Below the pieces are notes generated by a model. It ran no database searches and was not told the origin of the DNA. It saw nothing but the letters and a program-made list of their open reading frames with translations. Below are positions 1 through 8,361 of a stretch of 64,000 nucleotides of DNA, in pieces. This DNA comes from Myxococcus xanthus. GTDB lineage: Bacteria > Myxococcota > Myxococcia > Myxococcales > Myxococcaceae. The position numbers were made by a program, and so were the translations under genes. Numbering within the stretch: position 1 is the stretch's first letter; each line of letters begins with the position of its first letter. The stretch spans positions 6,428,001-6,492,000 of the forward strand of contig NZ_CP017174.1 of assembly GCF_006402735.1 (NCBI RefSeq). Reading direction: 5' to 3'.

Positions 1-303
1 ATCTACCGCATCGTGGACCTGCAGTTGGCGCGGCTGTCCAAGCTGCTGGCCGACAAGCGGCTGACGCTGGAGCTGACGGAGAAGGCGCGCGAGCTGCTCG
101 CCGAGCGCGGCTACGACCCGACGTACGGCGCGCGGCCCCTGAAGCGCGCGGTTCAGAAGAACCTGCTGGACCCCCTGGCCCTCAAGGTCCTGGGCGGCGA
201 GTTCGTCCCGGGCGACCACATCCAGGCGGATGCGGGCCCGGACGGACTCACCTTCGCCAAGGTGCTGGTGGACACCTCGAAGAACGTGAAGCGCTCGGCC
301 TGA
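1..303 (+). CDS. clpB: ATP-dependent chaperone ClpB, C-terminal fragment
   Basis: The open frame enters from the left edge and ends with TGA at 301-303, so only the last 100 residues are present. They match the C-terminal D2-small domain of ClpB/Hsp100 disaggregases: the segment RGYDPTYGARPLKRAVQKNL, with its sensor-2 GARPLKR motif, is diagnostic. ClpB is a cytosolic hexamer that extracts polypeptides from aggregates together with DnaK. The tail after the sensor-2 helix is short, as is usual for ClpB. ClpA and ClpC share the GARPL motif, but the following residues fit ClpB better. The Walker motifs lie outside the window. Confidence 0.93.
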   Translation: MYRIVDLQLARLSKLLADKRLTLELTEKARELLAERGYDPTYGARPLKRAVQKNLLDPLALKVLGGEFVPGDHIQADAGPDGLTFAKVLVDTSKNVKRSA

Positions 304-382
304 GCCCGGGCGTCCACGGATGTGCCCCGGCCCGGCGTCATGGCTTGACGCCGGGCCGCATGCCGCGCGAAGAGCCCCGGTC

Positions 383-1066
383 ATGAAGCCCTGGGAGACG
401 CTGGAGCGCGCAGAAGTCCCGGACGTGGGGGAAGTCACCCTGGTCCGGCGCGGAGACGAGTATGTCTTCCGCGTGCGGGGACAGACGCTGATGTCCAGCC
501 GGCAGCACGGCTCCGAGGAAGCGCTGGCGGACGCCGGCTGTGAAGGGCTGGCGGGCCGGAGCGGCGTCCGGGTGCTCGTGGGGGGGCTGGGCTTTGGCTA
601 CACCGCCCGCGCGGTGCTGGACCGGCTGGGCCCCGACGCGCGTGTCACGGTGGCGGAGCTGCTCCCCGTGGTGGTGACGTGGAACCGGGGGCTGCTCGCG
701 CCGCTGGCCGGGGCGCCCCTGGAGGACCCGCGCGTCACCGTGGTGGAGTTCGACGTGGGCAAGCACATGGCCCGGCAGTCCGGGACCTATGACGTCATCC
801 TGCTCGACGTGGACAACGGGCCCACCGCCCTCACCCACCCCGACAACCACGGCCTCTATGGGCGCGTGGGGCTGGCACACGCCGTCCAGGCGCTGCGGCC
901 AGGAGGCATGCTGGGCGTGTGGAGCGCCGGGCCCTCCCCCGCCTTCGAGCGCCGCATGGAACAGGCGGGCTTCACCGTCCAGGTGCTGCACCCGGCGGCC
1001 CATGGCACCAAGGGGACGCGGCACACCCTGTTCATGGGCAAGCGGAGGCCCCAGGGACGGCGTTAG
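383..1066 (+). CDS. Spermidine-synthase-like SAM-dependent methyltransferase
   Basis: A 227-residue protein starting at ATG 383 (MKPWETLERAEV). The same frame is open upstream to 320, but that part reads as intergenic sequence. It has a Rossmann methyltransferase core: VLVGGLGFGYTARAVLD around residues 70-90 is the nucleotide-binding glycine loop, and VILLDVDNGPTALTHPDN around residues 135-155 corresponds to the D-D/N-P active-site loop of spermidine-synthase-like proteins. Related single-domain proteins are called spermidine synthases in bacteria, but polyamine synthesis is not established for this subgroup. It ends 10 bp before the next gene, so the two are probably cotranscribed. The fold is clear; the substrate is unknown. 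Confidence 0.8.
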   Translation: MKPWETLERAEVPDVGEVTLVRRGDEYVFRVRGQTLMSSRQHGSEEALADAGCEGLAGRSGVRVLVGGLGFGYTARAVLDRLGPDARVTVAELLPVVVTWNRGLLAPLAGAPLEDPRVTVVEFDVGKHMARQSGTYDVILLDVDNGPTALTHPDNHGLYGRVGLAHAVQALRPGGMLGVWSAGPSPAFERRMEQAGFTVQVLHPAAHGTKGTRHTLFMGKRRPQGRR

Positions 1067-1076
1067 TAGGGGCCCC

Positions 1077-2093
1077 ATGATTCCTTTCTCCGTCCTTGAC
1101 CTCTCGCCCGTCACGCAGGGCTCCACCGCGGCCGACGCGCTCCGGAACACGCTGGACCTGGCACGGCACGCGGAGGACTGGGGCTTCAAGCGCTTCTGGC
1201 TGGCCGAGCACCACAACATGACGGGCATCGCCAGCGCGGCGACGTCCGTGGTCATCGGCTACGTGGCCGGGGGGACGAAGAGCATCCGGGTGGGTTCGGG
1301 CGGCGTCATGCTGCCGAATCACGCGCCGCTGATCATCGCGGAGCAGTTCGGCACGCTGGAGACGCTCTACCCGGGGCGCATCGACCTGGGGCTCGGCCGA
1401 GCGCCGGGCACGGACACGCTGACGGCGCGCGCCCTGCGGCGGGACCTGGCGGCGAGCGCGGACACCTTTCCCCAGGACGTCGTGGAGCTGAAGTCGTACT
1501 TCGAGCCCACCGAGCCGGGGCAGCTCATCCAGGCGGTACCGGGCGCGGGCTTGAAGGTGCCCATCTGGCTGCTCGGCTCCAGCCTGTTCAGCGCGCAGCT
1601 CGCGGCGATGCTGGGCATGCCGTTCGCCTTCGCCTCCCACTTCGCGCCGGAAGCCCTGCTTCAGGCCCTGGACATCTACCGGGAGCGCTTCAAGCCGTCC
1701 GAGTCGCTTGAGCGGCCCTATGCCATGGCCTGTGTGAATGTCTTCGCGGCGGATACGGATGCGGAGGCACAGCGCCTCTTCACTTCCGTGCAGCAGCAGT
1801 TCATCCGCCTGCGCCGCGGCACGCCCGGTCAGCTGCCGCCTCCGGTCGATGACATCGACTCCGTGGCTTCGCCCGTGGACCGCGCGAGCGCCGACCATGC
1901 GTTGAAGTACTCCATCATCGGCGCGCCCGACACCGTTCAGCAGGGCCTGGCGTCGTTCATTCGACTCACGGGAGTCGATGAGCTGATGGTGACGGGAATG
2001 GTCTACGACCATGCCGCGCGGCTGCGCTCGTTCGAACTGACTGCACAGGCGCACAAGAAGCTCTCCGAGGCCGAAGCGGCGCGGACGGCCTGA
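1077..2093 (+). CDS. LLM class flavin-dependent oxidoreductase (luciferase-like monooxygenase)
   Basis: A 338-residue protein from ATG 1077. The frame is open further upstream, but that part overlaps the preceding gene in a non-coding-like composition. It begins FSVLDLSPVTQGST and continues with FKRFWLAEHHNM and an SGGVMLPNHAPLIIAEQFGT-like block, all typical of bacterial luciferase-like TIM-barrel enzymes that use reduced FMN. The GRIDLGLGRAPGTD segment is the conserved phosphate/flavin loop of the MsnO8-type subgroup. Substrate and physiological role cannot be read from sequence. It follows the methyltransferase gene by 10 bp and probably shares its transcript. Confidence 0.88.
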   Translation: MIPFSVLDLSPVTQGSTAADALRNTLDLARHAEDWGFKRFWLAEHHNMTGIASAATSVVIGYVAGGTKSIRVGSGGVMLPNHAPLIIAEQFGTLETLYPGRIDLGLGRAPGTDTLTARALRRDLAASADTFPQDVVELKSYFEPTEPGQLIQAVPGAGLKVPIWLLGSSLFSAQLAAMLGMPFAFASHFAPEALLQALDIYRERFKPSESLERPYAMACVNVFAADTDAEAQRLFTSVQQQFIRLRRGTPGQLPPPVDDIDSVASPVDRASADHALKYSIIGAPDTVQQGLASFIRLTGVDELMVTGMVYDHAARLRSFELTAQAHKKLSEAEAARTA

Positions 2094-2121
2094 TGCGGCG
2101 TCGCGGGCGCGTTGCACCACG

Positions 2122-2400
2122 GCCGACATGCGATACGCCGTCGGCATTCTGCACCGCAACCAGCGTGGACCCCATCTGCGGCGTTGCGGCTCAAGGCGCG
2201 GTCCACGCGGTTCATGGCCGCTGATTCCGGGCGGCCCCGATCGCGCCGTTTGCGAATGCCGCCTCAGCGCAGTGGCGCCACGACCTTGGTGTCTCCGCGC
2301 CGCAACGGCACCACGCTCCCGCTACGTGGAGCGTGGAACATCGTGCCTGTAGCGATGAACGACACACACGCCAGGGACCTGTAACGGAATGCGCTACAGG
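2122..2400. repeat. Cluster of four perfect inverted repeats in a 465-bp gene-free gap
   Basis: The gap 2094-2558 holds no convincing gene. It contains four perfect inverted repeats in succession: GCCGAC/GTCGGC (2122-2127 with 2140-2145), GCGTGGACC/GGTCCACGC (2163-2171 with 2200-2208), CCACGCTCC/GGAGCGTGG (2311-2319 with 2328-2336) and CCTGTAGCG/CGCTACAGG (2346-2354 with 2392-2400). The loop of the third hairpin contains CGCTAC, which could also pair with GTAGCG of the fourth, so alternative folds are possible. A near-copy of the fourth left arm, CCTGTAACG, lies at 2378-2386. This may be a structured RNA, an attenuator or leader of the DUF1111 gene, or a degenerate repeat element. Confidence 0.55.
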
Positions 2401-2558
2401 GCCCCTCGGTTCGCGCGCTCGGACGCCGTTCCTCACAGGGGCAGACGGACCCTGCTCCTCATGGCGCGCGAGGTGCACGCCGTGCGGACGTGGACGGCGT
2501 GCTTCGCCTCGGAGCGCGCCACGGGAAACGAGTAGGATTTTCCGCAGGAGACCTCTCG

Positions 2559-3944
<1,386 letters not shown>

Positions 3945-3970
3945 GGCCCCGGCGGATCAAGCGGCATTGA

Positions 3971-4035
3971 CGCGGGTGGTGGCGCCGCCACCCGCGAGCC
4001 GCCGCATGGGCTGAGCCCGGCGCATCAAGATGCGC
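3971..4035. terminator. Pair of hairpins between convergent genes
   Basis: Two perfect hairpins lie between the convergent DUF1111 and DUF418 genes. The first pairs CGCGGGTGG (3971-3979) with CCACCCGCG (3988-3996) around an 8-nt loop. The second pairs GCGCAT (4020-4025) with ATGCGC (4030-4035) around CAAG and overlaps the DUF418 stop codon. Neither is followed by a strong T-run, which is usual in such GC-rich DNA, so termination in both directions is inferred from position and symmetry. Confidence 0.5.
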
Positions 4036-5353
4036 TGACGCCGGCACCACCACCCTCGCCCACGAGCCGCCGCATGGGCTGGACCTTTCCGTACGTGAGC
4101 GAGCGCCACAGCCACTCCACGGGGCCGAAGCGGAAGTACGTCAACCACAGGCGGCTGAGCACCACCTGCGCCGCGAAGACGCTGCAGGTGATGACGACGA
4201 TGCGCGACGGCGGCAGCTTGCCGATGAAGCCCAGCCCCCAGCCGTCATAAATCCAGATGCTCACCGCGGACTGCATCAAGTAGTTCGTCAGCGCCATGCG
4301 GCCCACGTGCGTCAGGACGCCCAGCCAGCGACGCCAGCGCTCGCGCTGGAAGAGCAGCGCGAAGGCCGCCACATAGGCCGCGCCCATGGCGATGTAGCCC
4401 GGCTCCTGGAGCCCGTTGAGCACCAGCATCGCGGGGCTCCGAGGCTCCCACGCCAGCACGCCCGCGGCGTTCAAGCGATACAATACGAAGCCGGTGCCAT
4501 TGAGGACCAGGCCCACGGCCAGGCCCCACCCCAGAATCCTGCGCAGCAGCGGGCGGTGGGCCTCCACGTTCTGGAGCAGCAACAGACGCCCCGCGAGCAA
4601 GCCGAGCAGGAAGCGCCCCAGGATGAGGCTCAGCCATTGCACCTGACGGTACTCACGCCCGAAGAACGAGAGGAAGAAACGCGCGTTGCCCGTCTGCGTC
4701 GTCCAGATGGAGTCGCTCGACAGCGCCGCCAGTGTGTCCGCGAACAGAGCCAGGTTCCGGGCCTGGGTGGCCTTCACCGCCGCCTCCGCGGCCTCCGCGC
4801 CGTGCAGCAGAACGGGGACATAGCGGATGGCCGCGGGAACCAGGAACGGCATCACGGTGATGAGGCCCACCGCCCAGAACAACACTTTGCGGTTGGAGCT
4901 GGCCCGGAAGGCCATCAGCACGAAGCCCACCAGCGCGTAGCTGATGAGGATGTCCCCCGTCCACAACACGAGGGCATGCGCGATGCCGATGCCAAGGAGC
5001 ACCAACAGTCGGCGACGGTAGAGCGGCACCAGGGAGGTGCCACGAGCCTCCGCTCGCGCGAACTGGATGGAGAATCCCAGCCCGAAAAGAAAGGAGAAGA
5101 TGGCGATGAACTTCTGCGCCACGAAGAGCTGGAAGAGGGCGCCGACGACCTGCTCCAGCCAGGGTGCGGACTGCGCCTTCGCCACATCCGGAGGCAGTAA
5201 GACCCTGCCGCTGAGCCACATGAGGCTGTTGGACATGAAGACGCCCCACAGTGCGAAGCCACGGAGGGCGTCCAGCAAGACGACGCGCTCGGAGACTTCC
5301 ACCGGGCGCGCCCCGGGGAGGGCCGCTTCCACGGGAGAACCAGGCTCGGACAT
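4025..5353 (-). CDS. DUF418 family integral membrane protein (copy A)
   Basis: A 442-residue polytopic membrane protein. The start is ATG 5353 (MSEPGSPVEAALPG); the frame stays open upstream to 5674, but only through sequence antisense to the neighbouring copy. The N-terminal LLDALRGFALWGVFMSNSLM block is the signature of the YeiB/DUF418 family, followed by about ten hydrophobic segments. The conserved C-terminal DUF418 segment contains VGRMALTNYLMQS and a WIYDGWGLGF motif. Function is unknown; E. coli YeiB is also uncharacterised. It lies 97 bp downstream of a paralogue of identical length, on the same strand, clearly by tandem duplication. The copies differ mostly in the N-terminal 20 residues and in periplasmic-looking loops. 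Confidence 0.87.
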   Translation of the reverse strand: MSEPGSPVEAALPGARPVEVSERVVLLDALRGFALWGVFMSNSLMWLSGRVLLPPDVAKAQSAPWLEQVVGALFQLFVAQKFIAIFSFLFGLGFSIQFARAEARGTSLVPLYRRRLLVLLGIGIAHALVLWTGDILISYALVGFVLMAFRASSNRKVLFWAVGLITVMPFLVPAAIRYVPVLLHGAEAAEAAVKATQARNLALFADTLAALSSDSIWTTQTGNARFFLSFFGREYRQVQWLSLILGRFLLGLLAGRLLLLQNVEAHRPLLRRILGWGLAVGLVLNGTGFVLYRLNAAGVLAWEPRSPAMLVLNGLQEPGYIAMGAAYVAAFALLFQRERWRRWLGVLTHVGRMALTNYLMQSAVSIWIYDGWGLGFIGKLPPSRIVVITCSVFAAQVVLSRLWLTYFRFGPVEWLWRSLTYGKVQPMRRLVGEGGGAGVSAS

Positions 5354-5450
5354 GGGTGAAGCAGACGCGCTCCGCCACCTGGGCGTCAATCCGGCGCATG
5401 ACCGGCTATCCTGCCTCAAGTCGCTCTGAGCCCGCGCCCTGCGCCTCGCG

Positions 5451-6779
5451 TCAGGAGGCCGCGACACCGGGCGCGTCACCGTCCCCGGCTGGACGTCGCA
5501 TGAGCTGGGCCTTGCCATACGTGAGTGAGCGCCACAGCCACTCCGCGGGACCGAAGCGGAAGCGAGACAGCCACAGGTGGCTGAGCACCACCTGCGCCGC
5601 GAAGACGATGCAGCAGATGACGACGATGCGCGACGGCGGCAGCTTGCCGATGAAGCCCAGCCCCCAGCCGTCATAAATCCAGATGCTCACGGCGGACTGC
5701 ATCAGGTAGTTCGTCAGCGCCATGCGTCCTACCGGAGTCAGGACGCCCAGCCAGCGGCGCCACCGCTCGCGCTGGAAGAGCAGCGCGAAGGCCGCCACGT
5801 AGGCCGCGCCCATGGCGATGTAGCCCGGCTCCTGGAGGCTATTGAGGAGCATCATCCAGGGCCCCTGCGGCTCCCACTCCAACACGCCAGCCTTGCGCAG
5901 GCGATACAGCACGAGCCCGCTCCCATTGAGCGCCAGCCCCACACCCAGGCCCCAGGCCAGAATCCGGCGAAGCAACGCGCGGTGACGCGCCACGTCCTGG
6001 AGCAGGAGCAGACGGCCCGCCAGCAGGCCCAGAAGGAAGCGCCCGAGGATGAGGCTCATCCAGAGCACGCGCCGGAAGCCGCCCCCCAGATTCTCCAGGA
6101 AGAAGCGCGCGTTGCCCACCTGCGCCGTCCAGAACGACTCGCTCGACAGCGCCGCCAGGGTGTCGGCTTTCAAGGCCCGATCCCTGGCCTGACTGGCCTT
6201 CACGGCCTCGGCCGCGGCCTCCGCGCCGTTCAGCAGGATGGGGGCGTAGCGAATGGCCGCGGGGACCAGAAATGGCATCACGGTGACAAGCCCCAGCGCC
6301 CAGAACAGCACCGTGCGGTTGGCGCGAGCACGGAAGGCCATCAGCAGGAAGCCCACCATCGCGTAGGTGTGGAGGATGTCCCCCGTCCACAACAGAAGGG
6401 CATGCGCCAGGCCGATGCCCAAGAGCACCAGCAACCGCCGGCTGTAGAGCGGCACCGCGGAGACACCCCGCGCCTCCGCCCGGGCGAGTTGGATGGAGAA
6501 GCCCAGTCCGAAGAGAAACGAGAAGATGGAGATGAACTTCTGCGTCACGAAGAGCTGGTAGATTCCGCTGACCACCTGCTCCAGCCCTGACGCTTCCAGC
6601 GGCGCGGCCGCCTCGCGCGGCATGAAAGCCCGGCCGCTGAGCCACATGAGGCTGTTGGAGACGAAGACACCCCACAGCGCGAAGCCCCGGAGTGCATCCA
6701 GCAAGATGACTCGCTCGGAGGCATCCACGGGACTCGCGCCAGGAGCGGTGCTCGCCGGGAGCGGACTCGATTCGGACAT
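5451..6779 (-). CDS. DUF418 family integral membrane protein (copy B)
   Basis: A 442-residue paralogue of the gene at 4025-5353, with exactly the same length and near-identical membrane segments. The start is ATG 6779 (MSESSPLPASTAPG). An upstream in-frame start at 6866 is less likely, because the sequence just above both copies is conserved as non-coding DNA. The signature LLDALRGFALWGVFVSNSLM is near residue 25, and VGRMALTNYLMQSAVSIW is near residue 345. The C-terminus differs slightly (ending GDGDAPGVAAS). The two genes are probably cotranscribed, or each is read from its own copy of the duplicated promoter. Role unknown, presumably in the inner membrane. Confidence 0.87.
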   Translation of the reverse strand: MSESSPLPASTAPGASPVDASERVILLDALRGFALWGVFVSNSLMWLSGRAFMPREAAAPLEASGLEQVVSGIYQLFVTQKFISIFSFLFGLGFSIQLARAEARGVSAVPLYSRRLLVLLGIGLAHALLLWTGDILHTYAMVGFLLMAFRARANRTVLFWALGLVTVMPFLVPAAIRYAPILLNGAEAAAEAVKASQARDRALKADTLAALSSESFWTAQVGNARFFLENLGGGFRRVLWMSLILGRFLLGLLAGRLLLLQDVARHRALLRRILAWGLGVGLALNGSGLVLYRLRKAGVLEWEPQGPWMMLLNSLQEPGYIAMGAAYVAAFALLFQRERWRRWLGVLTPVGRMALTNYLMQSAVSIWIYDGWGLGFIGKLPPSRIVVICCIVFAAQVVLSHLWLSRFRFGPAEWLWRSLTYGKAQLMRRPAGDGDAPGVAAS

Positions 6780-6919
6780 GCACGAAGCAGACACGCTCCG
6801 CCGACTGGCCGTCAATTCCGCCCAATCTTGGACGGCGGGACATGCGGGCCTGTCCCCTGCCGACACGGCGGGTGTGCTGTAGTGGCGCCCCGCTCCCCCG
6901 TCGGACAGGAGTCCGCCCT

Positions 6920-8230
6920 GTGAAAGTTTCGCACCTGCTGCCCCTGCTCATCTCACTGGCCGTGCCCGGCGGCCTCGCGCTCGCCGCGGAGACGCCTCCC
7001 GTCCTGGGCGGCCTCGACGCGCTCTACCCCGAGCTCGACGCGCTCTACCGCGACCTGCACCAGACGCCGGAGCTGTCCAACCAGGAAGCCAGGACGGCGG
7101 CGAAGCTGGCCGACCGGCTGCGCAAGCTCGGCTTCGAGGTGACGTCCAAGGTGGGCGGACACGGCGTCGTGGCCCTGCTCCGCAACGGTCAGGGCCCCAC
7201 GGTGATGCTGCGCGCGGACATGGACGCGCTGCCCGTGGAGGAGAAGACGGGCCTGCCCTATGCGAGCAAGCAGAAGGCGAAGGACGCTGCGGGCGCGAGC
7301 ACCTCGGTCATGCACGCGTGTGGCCATGACGTGCACATGACGTCGTTGTTGGGGACGGCCACGCTGCTGGCCCGTTCGAAGGACCGGTGGCGAGGAACAC
7401 TGCTGCTGGTGGGCCAGCCAGCTGAAGAAGTGGGCGCGGGCGCCCGGCAGATGCTCCAGGACGGCCTCTTCAAGCGCTTCCCCAAGCCGGACTTCGCGGT
7501 GGCGCTCCACGTCAACACCGCCGCGGCGGGCACGGTGGAGTTCACCCCCGGCTATGCGATGGCGAGCGTGGACGGCGTTGAAATCACCCTGCATGGCAAG
7601 GGGGGACATGGCGCGTATCCCCACACCACCGTGGACCCGGTGGTGATGGCGGCGCGCGTCGTGCTGTCGCTCCAGACGCTCGTCAGCCGCGAGAAGAACC
7701 CGCTGGAGCCCGCGGTGGTGACGGTCGGCGCCATTCATGGCGGCACCAAGCACAACATCATCCCCGATGACGTGAAGCTCCACCTCACCGTGCGCTCGTA
7801 CAAGCCCGAGGTCCGCAAGGCCCTGCTGGACGGCATCGAGCGCATCGCCAAGGCGGAGGCCATGGCCTCCGGCGCGCCCCGTCCACCCGACATCGCCATC
7901 ACCGAGGGCACGCCCTCCACCTTCAACGACCCCGCACTCACCCGGAGGCTGGTGGGCGCGGTGTCCCGCGTCCTGGGCGAGAAGAACCTCCAGGAGGCGC
8001 CTCCCGTCATGGGCGGCGAGGACTTCTCCGAGTACGGGCGAGCGGGCGTTCCCGCCGTGATGCTCTGGCTCGGCTCCACCGAGCCGCGGCAATACGCCCA
8101 GGCGAAGGCCGCGGGGACAGCGTTGCCCTCGATGCACTCGCCCCTCTTCGCGCCGGACCGCGAGCGCACGCTGCGCACGGGCGTCACCACGCTGACCACC
8201 GCCGCCCTGGAGCTGCTCGACAAGCCGTGA
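6920..8230 (+). CDS. Secreted M20D-family amidohydrolase / metallopeptidase
   Basis: A 436-residue protein. GTG 6920 is chosen because an ACAGGAG ribosome-binding site lies at 6906-6912 and the product then begins with a signal peptide (MKVSHLLPLLISLAVPGG...ALAAE). M20D metal-binding features are present: MDALPVEEKTGLPYAS, the HACGHDVHM cluster near residue 130, QPAEEVGAG with the catalytic glutamate, and GGEDFSEYG near the C-terminus. The dimerisation (lid) domain starts around residue 205 with ITLHGKGGHGAYPH. Family members hydrolyse N-acyl amino acids, hippurate or indole-acetyl amides. The export signal suggests periplasmic or secreted action. The exact substrate is not deducible. Confidence 0.9.
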   Translation: MKVSHLLPLLISLAVPGGLALAAETPPVLGGLDALYPELDALYRDLHQTPELSNQEARTAAKLADRLRKLGFEVTSKVGGHGVVALLRNGQGPTVMLRADMDALPVEEKTGLPYASKQKAKDAAGASTSVMHACGHDVHMTSLLGTATLLARSKDRWRGTLLLVGQPAEEVGAGARQMLQDGLFKRFPKPDFAVALHVNTAAAGTVEFTPGYAMASVDGVEITLHGKGGHGAYPHTTVDPVVMAARVVLSLQTLVSREKNPLEPAVVTVGAIHGGTKHNIIPDDVKLHLTVRSYKPEVRKALLDGIERIAKAEAMASGAPRPPDIAITEGTPSTFNDPALTRRLVGAVSRVLGEKNLQEAPPVMGGEDFSEYGRAGVPAVMLWLGSTEPRQYAQAKAAGTALPSMHSPLFAPDRERTLRTGVTTLTTAALELLDKP

Positions 8231-8361
8231 TGGCCGGGAAGCGCTCAGCGCCTTGCCCCGGGCCGGCACCTGTTCGGCGACGGGGTTCGCGAGACGCCCA
8301 CGCTGATTTGACTCGGAGGAATGCGAAACCGTAGACAGGGCTCCTCTCGCATCGCGACAGG

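Noticed and set aside
2112..2384. Small open frames in the gap after the LLM oxidoreductase gene
   Set aside because: No ribosome-binding site, no recognisable protein, and the DNA is dominated by inverted repeats.
2490..2558. Earlier start of the DUF1111 gene
   Set aside because: It would put 23 charged residues before the export signal; ATG 2559 has a good ribosome-binding site.
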